This document shows, in pieces, positions 1 through 9,737 of a stretch of DNA of 64,000 nucleotides (the stretch's first letter is position 1; the number at the start of each line of letters is the position of its first letter). The stretch covers positions 1 through 64,000 of the forward strand of contig JAFCMP010000022.1 in assembly GCA_017506865.1 (NCBI GenBank), in the 5' to 3' direction. The position numbers and the translations under genes were made by a program. This DNA comes from Tribonema minus (Eukaryota; Sar; Xanthophyceae; Tribonematales; Tribonemataceae). The notes below the pieces were generated by a model, which was not told where the DNA came from, ran no database searches, and worked only from the letters and a program-made list of their open reading frames with translations.

Positions 1-243
1 CGCTGCTGCATCATGCGCGCTGCAGCCCCGCCCCCCCCCCCCCCCCCCCCCCCCTCGCGCTCCCCACACAACACACGCGAGCTTCACGAGAGCTGCATTC
101 CGCGTGCCGTGCGCTCGCGCAGTCACCGCGCATCGACATCGACTTTGGAGCATCGGCGCGTATGCTGCGCCCATACTGTACCGCCGCTGCGCATTACGGC
201 GCTGACTTCACCCCCCCCTCCCCCTGCTTCCCCCCCCCCGCAG

Positions 244-3200
244 TGCAATGCGGTCTTTGACAGGCTGCCGCTGGCGGCCGTCATCGACAACGACATCTTC
301 TGCGTGCACGGCGGCATACCGCGGCCAATTGCGGGCTCGTCGTCGCGTGTGCAGGACATCATGATGGTGCCCAGCGTCGCCGGCGTGTGCCCGCCCAACG
401 ACGCCGAGGTATGTATAGGTGTAGTGTAAGTGTAGGTATACATATTGCCTTCATGATGCTTTCAAAAGTGCTTGCCAGCCAGCGCCTCTACTGCAGCTGT
501 GCCAAGCACCCGATGGCTGCTTACCAGCGCGAAGCGTGAGGTGGCCACAACTACAAGAAGAATCGCCGAGGGCTTGCAAACAGGACCCATTCTACGCCTG
601 GTCCCTGTATAGGTATAGTAAGGTATAGGTGTATGCATTGTTGTCGTGATGGTGTCCGCCGTCGCCGGCGTGTGCGCTGCCGACAACGCCAATGTATGTA
701 TAGGTATAGTACAGGTTTAGGCAGGTATTGTGTGAGGTGGCGACGCTGCCAACTTCCCGGGGGGGCTTGCAAGAACTATGTACCCATCCTACGCATGGTT
801 CCCGTATAGCTATACTTAGCAGTAGTGAGATATAGGTGTGCGTATTGCCGTCGTAACGGTGCCCGCCGTCGCCCCGTTGCGTGCCCTCCCAATTACGCTG
901 AGGTACGTATAGGTATGGTATAGGTGCAAGTAGGTTTCTATGCCCCTGACGTCGACGCGGTCGCTATGGCAGCACTCAGCATGCAGCGGTCTGCCCCAGG
1001 GTTAGGGTTAGACCCCCCGCATGCACCGTCCCAATCGCTCCGCCGCTGTGCATAGACGCCCTGCGAATGCTTGTACGTGTTCTGTTCGCATGCGTTTCGT
1101 GGCAGCGTTGTGGCTGCGGCGCCACTGGGTCTCGTGCGCCAGGGGGGGTGATCCGACCCCGGCTGTGACCGCATCCTGATTCCCCTCCTCGCCTTGCTAG
1201 CTGCGCCCGGTGTCTGAGATGTGCCATCTGTCGCTGTTGCCGTGTATGCGGTGCGCAGACGTTCGAATCGCTGCAGATTTTGTCGGACTTCCTGTTGCGG
1301 TCAGAGTAGATGTCATCGCATCAGCGAGGGTTGATCATCGCCTCGCCCTGTGCCTGCGCTGTTGCGCCCGGTGTCTGAGACCTGCCATCTGCCGCTGTCG
1401 CTGCGTATTTGCTTCAGACGTTTGAATCGCAGCAGGTCGCGTCGGACTGCCTGTGGTCGGACCCCGCGCGCGACGAGCAGGAGCTCGTCCTTGACGAGAG
1501 CGGGTGAGAAAAGCGTCCACTACTAGGGTTAGGGTTAGGGCGACGATTACTACAACTAAATCAAACAAGGGTTAGACTAAAATTAGGCTAGGGCAACGAG
1601 CAGGAGCTCGTCCTTGACGAGAGCGGGTGAGAGAGTAGGAAGGGCAGTGATTACTAGTAGGGTCAGGGCTAGGGCAACAATTACTATCAAAGTTTCGGTT
1701 TGAGGTTAAAGTAGGGGTAGGATGATGAGCAGGAGCTCGTCTCCGATGAGAGCGGGTGAGAGCAACAGAAAATTGGGGTAGGATTCAGGCGACGATTACT
1801 AGTAGGGGTGGGGTAAGGGCGACAAGCAGGACTCATCCTCGACGAGAGCGGGTGAGAGAAGCAAAAACTAGGGTCAGGGTTAGAGTGGCAGTGACTGGTA
1901 GGATTAGGGTCAGGGTGACGAGCAGGAGCTCGTCGTCGATGAGAGCGGTTGAGAGAAGTAGACACCACGATTACGTTTGGCACGATGATCATTAGTAGGG
2001 GTAGGGTTAGGGCGACCAGCAGGAGCTCGTTCTTGACGAGAGCGGGTGAGAGAAAAAGAGGGTTAGAGTTGCGGTTGGGGTCGCTCAATCTAACCCTAAG
2101 CCTCACCTAACCCTAACCCTAGACACTGGGGGTAGGGTCGGGGTGACGATTACTAGGAAGGTTAGGGTTAGGTCTATGATCACGAACAGGGTTAGGGTTA
2201 GGGCGATGAGCAGGAGCTTGTCCTCGATGAGAGCGGTTGAGAGAATCAGACCCTAGATTTAGGTTGGGCACGATGATTACTACTTCGAAGTATTAGGGTT
2301 AGGTTTAGGGCGACCAGCAGGAGCTCGTCCTTGACGAGATTGGGTGAGAGAAGTTAAGGGTTAGAGTTGAGGTTACAGGGCTGCTTGATATATCCCTAAG
2401 CCTTACCTCACCCCAACCCTAGACACTAGGGGTAGGGTCAGGTTGACGATTAGCAGGGTCAGGATTAGGCAATGATTAATAGTGGGATTTGGGCGACAAG
2501 CAGGAGCTCGTCCTCGATGAGAGCGGGTGAGGGGAGTAGAAACCAAGAGTGGGGCTAGAGGTAGGGCCTGACGCATGATGCGTGCGTGTGTTCGTGCGAG
2601 CGTCCCTGACCGTGTTTGCCTTTGCACGCAGCGCACGCCATGCGTTGAACCGGATGAGTGGGCCAAGCCCCCTGTTGAGGGCTGGGGTCAGGCTTGGACC
2701 TGGGTTTAGGGTTAGGATTCACACTTACGTAGCTCTTTTCGCAAGCTCTCATCTGTCCAGGTCGAGCAAGCACGCTTGCGCAGTTGTCGTTGTGGGTGGC
2801 CCCACAGACTGCGTCTCCCCGAGCGTGCTTGGACTTACATGGTGGGCGTAATGAGCATGCTCGAGTTGCTCGCATATGTTATTTTTCACGTCTTACGGTC
2901 TTTATTTGGGGGTTACGGTTGGCGGCAACAATATGGCCAGGGTTAGCTTTATACCACGCATGATATGTGAGCGACTGCTCAATTAGAAGTTTGTAGTTTG
3001 CAGTGCAGGGTTTCGGGCGCCTAATGACACTCGGCAATGTACTGCGCTTTGTCGTCGTCCACAGGTTTGGGGAAAGCTTGCGGGGAGGGGGTGCCATCTG
3101 CTTCGGCACAAAGGTGAGCTTGCGCCCCTCCGCCGTGCTAGTTCAGCAGGGCGACGAGTGTGAGTGAGTGTGAGTCAAGTCGCGAGTCCTGTAGATCACG

Positions 3201-6200
3201 GGTCATGTGATGATCGGGTTCCCTTGTTTGACACAGGCCAATGTGAGCTGTTGTGCTTTGTAGACTCCCGACGGTCACGCTGAGCGCATTCACGACGCGG
3301 AGTACGCTACTAGGGTTAGGGTTAGGGTTAGGAGTCCCTGCTCGTTGGCAAACAGAGCGGTGGCGGGACGAAGCGGGGGGGGGGGTAGGGGAGGGGTTCG
3401 TGCTCTGTCATTCACGGTATGCCAGCGACCCGTATTCGTCAATTAGCTTGCATGCTCGTGTCGTCAACTGTTTGCACCGCTGAGCGTCGCCAAACTGACG
3501 CCTGTGACGCTCCACTGGCTGCCGCCGACACGCGTGGACTCATGCCGAATGTACCGTGCAGTGCGCGGCGGCATTGCTGAGCGCTGCCGATGAACTGACG
3601 CCTGTGACGCTTCGCCGGCCGCGCCGCAGGCGATAGACGACTTCCTCAAGCAGGGGCAGCTGAGCTACATTGTGCGCGCGCACGAGGCGCACAGCGAGGG
3701 GGTATCGCTCAGCAAGGGCGCCAAGGCAAGCCCTAGCTAATGTAACCCTAACCCTTGGCCAAGGCAAGCCCTACATACAACAGACCAACTTATGTCAACT
3801 TGCTCAAGCCCTAAGCTCAGCGACAGCACAGCATTAGCATAGCCAGCCTATTTGATCGTAGTGCACCTTACTTCAACTTACACAGACCCTGACCCCGCAA
3901 CGAGGGGGGCATTGTCAAACTTCGAGTTATCGCTCAGCAAGAGCGCCAAGACAAGCCCTAGCTAATGTAACCTTGACCCTTGGCCAAGGCGAGCCCTGCA
4001 GCAGCTCAACTAAGGGCAACTTGCCCGAGCCCTAAGCTCAGCAAAAGCACTGCATAAGCTCACTGATCTTACTAGTTAATTGACTTAGATCCTCGCCCAC
4101 AAAGACGGGGGTGTTGTCAGACTTCAAGTCATTGGTGCTCGACTCTATCGCTCACCAAGGGCGCCAAGGCAAGCCCTAGCCAATGTAACTTAAACCCTTG
4201 CCCAGAACTCCGCAAGCGCACCAAGGACGGTGTTAGCGAGCGTTGCCATGACGAGTCTTAGCTGACGGTCAGGGTTGGGATTAGGGTTGGGTTTGACCCC
4301 CTGCTCAGGTTAAGGTTAGGGTTAGGGTGAGGTCCGAACTTCAACCTCAAGCTGGGCTGTTTGCTGACTTATCATCAGAGGTTGTCATTTGACCCAGCTC
4401 AGGGCGCCGTACAAGTCGTCAGCTGCTATAGAGCGTGTTACCGTGTTGAGCGCTGGTGCAGCACAGACGATGCATGTGCACTGCGGGAAATACGCAATGA
4501 GGTGCTAGGCTCGCGGCGCGGCCACGCATATGCGGCGAGTGTCACTGTGCTGAGTGCTGCTGCAACACGGGCCAGAGAGCGTACGTGAGCACAGAGATGC
4601 GTTGCATACATAGCTCAGTAAGCCGCTGACTGCGCAATGCTGCTATCCCCCCCCCCCCCCCCCCCCCGCCGCCCCCTCCTCCCGTCGCTCTGCTGCAGGT
4701 CTTCACGGTCTTTTCGACGTCAAAGGTGAGCATCCCATTCGCGTCAAGCGTGTGCAGATTGAAGTGGTTTCCTTTGACATCAGCGTTCCGGCTTGAGCAG
4801 GCGTTGCACGCTACCTGCATGTGATTCCGTCACACTGCAGAGCTGGTTGAAGTACCTTTACACACATATACACGCACACACAATCACACTCATGCTTAGG
4901 GCAGCACACATGATCGCAGCGGTGCGCGTTTCTATCGGCGCGATGCAACGGCGCGCGCTGAGCACTGCTGCTGTCTGCTGAGCGACGCTGCTGCTGCGCG
5001 CCGTCGCTGGGCCCCCAGTTCGCGCGCGCCGCGCCATTGCGACATGTGGCATGTGTGCCAAAGTGACATGTGGCATTTGTGCCGAGCGTCGCACGTTGGT
5101 CTGCTGAGGTGGCACGCGCCCTTGCTTGCCACGCTAGCCTACGAGCTAGTGCCTTGGTGCAGCTGCGTGTCTGCTAGTAGACAGTCTTGCTGGTTGGCGC
5201 CAAGCGGGGAGTGCTCTGCACGCTGCTGCCTCTCCCAGACTCTTCTCAATAAGTTTACACCTCGTGAGGCCTGTTTCCCTTGTGCTGAGCGCTGCTGTCT
5301 GTTGTGCGCTGCCACCAGGACCACGGCCAGGGGCGCGGCGCCATGTGCGGCTGCATATTAGTGGACTTTGAGAAGCTGCTCGTCATCAACCGCAGCACCA
5401 AGTACAAGGTGAGCTTGTGGCGTGACTCCTGCTCTCCGATTCTCCCATTCTCCCCGTACTTTCAAGTGCACGTACTACAAGTTGAAGTGTGCATTCTCAT
5501 GTACAGAGAGATGCACGCATAATACGCGGTGGCGCTACATCGGCGTTGGTGCTGGTCATCAAACGCACCACCAAGTACAAGGTTTTTTGCGGCTTCTCCG
5601 TCGCATCCAGGCGCATGCGCGTGTACATTTAGTCCAGGCAACTGTTTCCAGTGACATGAAAGTGGGTGACTTGTGTTTGCCTGTTCAACAGGCCAGTCGT
5701 TGAAGGTGGGAAATTGCCACACGCTTGACGTGCCTGGGCAGGTCAATGTTGAAGTTTGTCAATGTTGAAGTACATAGAACACTCTAAGCATGCCCTCTAC
5801 ATCTGCACCAGCAGAAGCGCTGTGTGTACGCCGGCATGATGTGATGCGCTGAGCTATTTCTTCAACATTAACGCTAACCGCAGCCTTTTGGTCACGGCCA
5901 GCAGCGCCGCGCTTTCTCGACGAGCATGGAGAACGCTTTTTATTTTCGTTTCTGCTATCATCGAGGACTGAGACCCGTCTTGGACACTGACCCTGCCTCG
6001 TTACTCATGCTGTTGCTCACAGAACAAGCAAGTTGTCCACCGTCCAGACGTAGTAAGCCTGCTCGACCTTATTATGCAGGAGCTCACGAAACTCTGGCTT
6101 TGACTTGTGACTCCTGACTCACGACTTGCAGAACAAGTACGTCCACCGGCGAGGCAGCGTGAGCCTGCTCAACCTCAGCATGCACGAGCTCACGAACTCT

Positions 6201-7948
6201 GACTTTGACTCGTGACCCTAACTCAAGTAATGATTGTTGAGTTTACTCATGACTCTGACTCATGACTCGCAGAACAAGTACGTTCACCGGCGAGACAGCG
6301 TGAGCCTGCTCAACCTCAGCATGCAGGAGCTCAAGAAGCGCGCGGAGCTCGGCCTCATCTGCAGCGACATGCTCTCGGAGGAGAGCGGCAGCGAGGAGGA
6401 GGCGGTGCGTCACTCGCAAGTGTAACTGACGAACTGTTGTTGCTGTTGTGAAAGCGTCCTTGTTATCAAAATAGAGCAATAATGAATGGTCATTGCTTAA
6501 GATTTGCAGCCATCGACTGCGGCAGTGCGCAGCGTCTGCAAGGATTTGATCTCGGAGGAGACCGGCAGCAAGGAGGAGGTGGTGCGTCAACTCGCAAGTG
6601 TAACCGACGAAACTGTCACTCGGGTAGTTGATGGGAAAATCCCCTTGCTTAAAAAGTAGTTTCGTGAGTCGATGTTTGTAGCTGAAGTCTCACTGTCATG
6701 AAGTGCGCTGGTGCGCAGCGTCTGCAGAGGATTTGTTCTCAAAGGAAAGCGCCAGTGATGCGTCACGCCAGCGCGTAACTGACAACACTGTCACTCATTG
6801 AAGCTGATGTGAAAGCGCCCTTGTCAAAGTATTTTGATTATTTAGTGTTGACAGTCATGGATGCAGATGTCATCGACACAAGGCCTGTCGCAACCTGTCG
6901 TAGAGGTTGAGGTGTAGTTGACACAGCTCATCTCGGTAGGGTTAGGGCTAGAATCAAGGTTTGGGTTGTCGGAGAGGATAGTTGTGAAGATGCGTTGTAC
7001 AGGTCCGACAGGGAATGGGATGCGTCACATCGACAAAACCTGCACAGGTGCAAGGGGTTGCGGCAAGCAGCGATTCCGTCCTGACACCTGCAGGACGATA
7101 ATGACGTGGCTAATATACTGAATTGCATGCGTTGTCGCCGTGCGCCGCTGGTCGCCCCTTTGCAGAATGACTTTGAGGGGTATTACGACCATGCCGTCGG
7201 TGAGGAACACTACAGCAGGTGAGGCCACGTCTTCATCCATTTCACAAAGTTCATCTATTGCGTGTGGTGTGATGCTGGCAATATCGTGTGCGCCGCCGTA
7301 TGATTGCGCCAGGCCCCGCAACAGCTGCCGTTTGGTGGAATTATAACGCGCGCATAAGAGGTGGCCCTGATGTTGAATGGCCACAGTGGATTTCTCACCA
7401 ACTTCAGGGGGTTGCGCGCAACTCATGCGCTTATTTTTCAGTCCTGTCCCTAATGCTTAACCCGAAACCCTTGCCCTAACCTTGCCCTTCAAGACATCAC
7501 AGCAAAGCCGTTTGATTTCTAGCGAGGTGTTCTCAAGCATCACACACCTCTGAAGGTCACGCATCGTGCATGGCGCTTCATCTTTCAGGGCCAAATGCTT
7601 CGCCACATCGAAATGTGAAGGTGCCGCAATCAGATGGACCAAACACGTCTGTCGCACACAGTGCACATGTGTGCATTCAGGGTACACTAATGCGCCATCG
7701 CATGGCCTACGTATGCTTAGCACCTTACTGCGGCTCTGCTGCAGCTGCGTGCCCATAGAGTGCTGTTGTCTGCGCCAAACTTCAACTTGATGGCATTACG
7801 CTGCCTCGTGCCCAAAGCCTCTTTGCGCAAACCGCTCACACTCTACTGCACACGCGCGCGGTCCCCTTTACCTTCGCGCAGCGAGGAGGAGGGCAAGACC
7901 AACGGACACGCCAACGCCATCGGCGGCGCCAGCAGCAAGCGCAAGTGA
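244..7948 (+). CDS. PPP-family serine/threonine protein phosphatase, 3' part (5' exons outside window)
   Basis: Metal-dependent phosphoserine/phosphothreonine phosphatase. Nine exons join in phase: 244-408, 1436-1503, 3065-3113, 3630-3725, 4699-4725, 5319-5408, 6273-6404, 7166-7218, 7882-7948 (248 residues to the stop). Exon 244-408 has FCVHGG, whose His corresponds to a metal ligand of PP1; exon 3630-3725 has IVRAHEA, whose His corresponds to the second late ligand. [14 protein letters not shown] precedes it, and VFTVFSTSK followed by [12 protein letters not shown] replaces the SAPNYC loop of PP1/PP2A, so this is a divergent PPP branch. The tail is acidic ([16 protein letters not shown]) and ends in KRK. 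The earlier GDxHG, GDxVDRG and GNHE motifs must lie upstream of base 1. The intron after 3725 has a GC donor (AAG|gcaagc). Exon 4699-4725 is a 27-base microexon. The protein family is certain; the subfamily is not. Confidence 0.88.
370..920 (+). repeat. Tandem copies of phosphatase exon 244-408 donor edge
   Basis: The exon end and the start of its intron (about 370-425, ending CCGAG|gtatgtatagg) recur at about 648-712 and 858-915, roughly 210-230 bp apart. The copies keep the tgtgc...gac-cc and gtatgtataggtatagt context, but the coding part is mutated. They lie wholly inside the intron. Confidence 0.8.
1203..1312 (+). repeat. Copy of acceptor edge of phosphatase exon 1436-1503
   Basis: The segment beginning cccggtgtctgaga at about 1206 and running through cagacgttcgaatcgc to a partial exon start is a diverged copy of 1368-1460, which contains the working acceptor. 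The unit is about 160 bp. Confidence 0.7.
1478..2540 (+). repeat. Satellite made from the exon 1436-1503 donor edge plus telomere-like repeats
   Basis: The last about 40 bases of the exon and its donor (gacgagcaggagctcgtc then gacgagagcgggtgagag) are repeated near 1597, 1727, 1825, 1917, 2018, 2205, 2310 and 2498 after the original at about 1478. The units are about 100-190 bp. Between the copies the unit holds TTAGGG-type arrays and a cgacgattactag element. The copies differ by single substitutions. All lie in the intron between exons 1436-1503 and 3065-3113. Confidence 0.85.
3312..3333 (+). repeat. Telomere-like TTAGGG array
   Basis: Three and a half uninterrupted TTAGGG units inside a phosphatase intron. 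Similar short arrays occur near 1526, 2170, 2195, 8463, 12731 and 58680, so this is a dispersed motif and not a chromosome end. Confidence 0.8.
3480..3530 (+). repeat. Copy of acceptor edge of phosphatase exon 3630-3725
   Basis: Bases 3480-3530 (ctgagcg..., then actgacgcctgtgacgct) match 3575-3628 immediately before the working acceptor. The copy's acceptor is mutated. Confidence 0.65.
3740..4195 (+). repeat. Tandem copies of phosphatase exon 3630-3725 donor edge
   Basis: The exon end and GC donor (atcgctcagcaagggcgccaag|gcaagccc, genuine at about 3704-3733) recur at about 3936-3965 and 4146-4180, with a partial copy near 3750. The unit is about 210 bp and includes a run of ctaagctcagcgacagcac-like intron sequence. 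Confidence 0.75.
5540..5590 (+). repeat. Copy of phosphatase exon 5319-5408 donor edge
   Basis: ctggtcatcaaacgcaccac followed by caagtacaaggt matches the exon end (gctcgtcatcaaccgcagca, then ccaagtacaaggtgagc). The donor is degraded in the copy. Confidence 0.65.
6020..6200 (+). repeat. Two decayed copies of the acceptor edge of phosphatase exon 6273-6404
   Basis: The start of the exon (cagaacaagtacgttcacc, encoding [20 protein letters not shown]) is repeated at about 6021-6090 with several substitutions and a premature stop, and at about 6130-6197 with fewer changes. The spacing is about 110-140 bp. Each copy carries the preceding gactctgactcatgactc-like intron segment. Confidence 0.85.
6535..6785 (+). 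repeat. Two decayed copies of the donor edge of phosphatase exon 6273-6404
   Basis: The exon end (ctgcagcgacatgctctcgg through gaggaggcg|gtgcgtcactcgc, genuine at 6359-6420) recurs at about 6533-6605 and, more decayed, at about 6716-6785. The period is about 180 bp and includes intron sequence (tgaaagcgtccttgt). Confidence 0.8.
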
Positions 7949-9737
7949 CGACGCTCCAACCCCCCGAACCCCCCCTGTTGCGCCAGCGGCGGCACAGCGA
8001 CGTAACGCCAAGCGGCGGCGGCGCCGCGGCACATAGAGCTTGCTGGCCGCCCGACCGTTTGGCCTGATGCCAAGTGTCAGAGACCAGGGCACTGCGAGTG
8101 CAGCCGCGTGTCGTTGTGTGTGTTGCGCCGGAACCGTGCAGCAGCGCTCAGTGACCAGCAACAGCTCTCGGTGCTCATTTCGAGAGCGGGGCGCGCGTCT
8201 GTTGGTGGTTGCGGAGGCAGCCGTAAGGGGGGCGGCGGCGGCGGGGGCGCCCCTTCCCCCCCCCCCACCCACCCCCATGTTATTACATTACTCTGATTGC
8301 CGACACACAGCCCGTCGAGATGCGTGAATACAGAATGCATTTGCCCTGCCGCCGCTGCCGTGCACGCACGCGCTGGCGCCGACGCACCCGCGCACTTTTC
8401 TGTTTTCACTTGCGCGGCTGCCAACTGCTCAGCATCATCACTACTTGAAATGACATTTATGAGGGTTAGGGTTAGGGTCAGACTGCGTAGTGTAGACACT
8501 CTGGGAGCCTGTGGTCGGGCAGCTTTCACAGGCTCTGAGGCGGGGGGGAGGAGCGGTGCAACTGTACTGGACGGAAAACTCAATACTGCGTGTGGATGTG
8601 CATTTTTTCAAAAACAAAGTGAACGACGACGCGCTACTTCTTGTTGTGTCGGTATATATGTGCAGCTTCAAGCCAACTTGAAAATGCCAGATGTGTGAGC
8701 ACAGCGGCTTTGCCATACTGATTTTGCCGCAGTGCATCTGGCACCGACAGAAGGCAGCTTCGCACTTGAATCAAGCTGACGGTTGTTGCCAGGGCCCTTG
8801 CCCCCCCCTAGCCCCCTGTATGTACAAGGGGTGTGTTGAGACCGGGGTCCCAGGGGACAAGGCTGATGTATGCGCATTTGACTGACCACGGACGCGCACA
8901 CTTTCTGTTCACGATACATCAGCAGCAGATTTTCCAGACCGCGTCGACAATTTGCGCTGGTTATTTCAGAAAATGCACTCGCTCTACGGGTCAGCGCGAC
9001 ATCACCTTCGGTTGCCTGCAGCGGAAATCCCGTTTGCACGGCTCTGTTGGCACCTCCCACCATGCACCACATACTACACATGTGCTCATCGGTTCAACAC
9101 ATGCCCAGCCGATGGCGTCAGACTAAGCACACGCGTGCAACATGCAAGTCACAGAGTTCATGTCCACCATCACTTCATTATTCTTGGTGGGAGAAAACAG
9201 CTGTGTCTCTTGCCATTTCGACCGCCGAAAATCATGCATGGGGGCGCTGTTGCCACTGCAATATTTTAGAACTAGAAATTTTGTGCCCGCAGCGGCTGCT
9301 GTCACTTGTGTGCCCCTGTATTTGCCCCTGGCAAACCCAGCGTGTTGTGTCGTCGCAGCGGGCGCTGCTTGGCGATGTCGCTAATTGCCCGGCAGCAGCA
9401 GCAGCGGCGACGGCAGCGGTGGAGCAGGCGGCAGCGGCGGCGACTGGCGCAGACAGTGCCCGGCACTTGCTTCACATTGCGGTTCCGCCACGCTTGCATC
9501 ACCAACGATGAATGTGGCAGAGCTCCGACCGCGCTTGTGACCTGTGCGAGCCGACCCCGTGGCGCTAGCGCCTATGCATCACAGATATGCTCGGCGCGCT
9601 AGCGGCTGCAACGGTCGGTGGCAGGGGCAGCGGCAGGCCTCTCTAAACATGCGCCACTTCCCGGCTGTTGTCGTAAACACGGCCACAACCCCAGCGAGGT
9701 CGCCTCGTACACGAAGAGAGTAATCACTGCCTCGCGC
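7949..9737. other. Convergent intergenic region with no gene recognised
   Basis: Lies between the stop of the phosphatase (+) and the stop of the chromodomain helicase (-), so it should hold both 3' UTRs and terminators. Only short, compositionally driven ORFs are present. One TTAGGG pair lies at 8463-8480. I see no RNA gene or mobile element. Confidence 0.5.

Noticed and set aside
1255..1275. gttcgaatc resembling a tRNA T-loop
   Set aside because: It is part of the duplicated acceptor edge; the genuine copy reads gtttgaatc and no cloverleaf forms.
1478..2540. CRISPR-like spacing of repeats
   Set aside because: Eukaryotic intron; units are diverged tandem duplications with TTAGGG fillers, without conserved repeats and unique spacers or cas genes.
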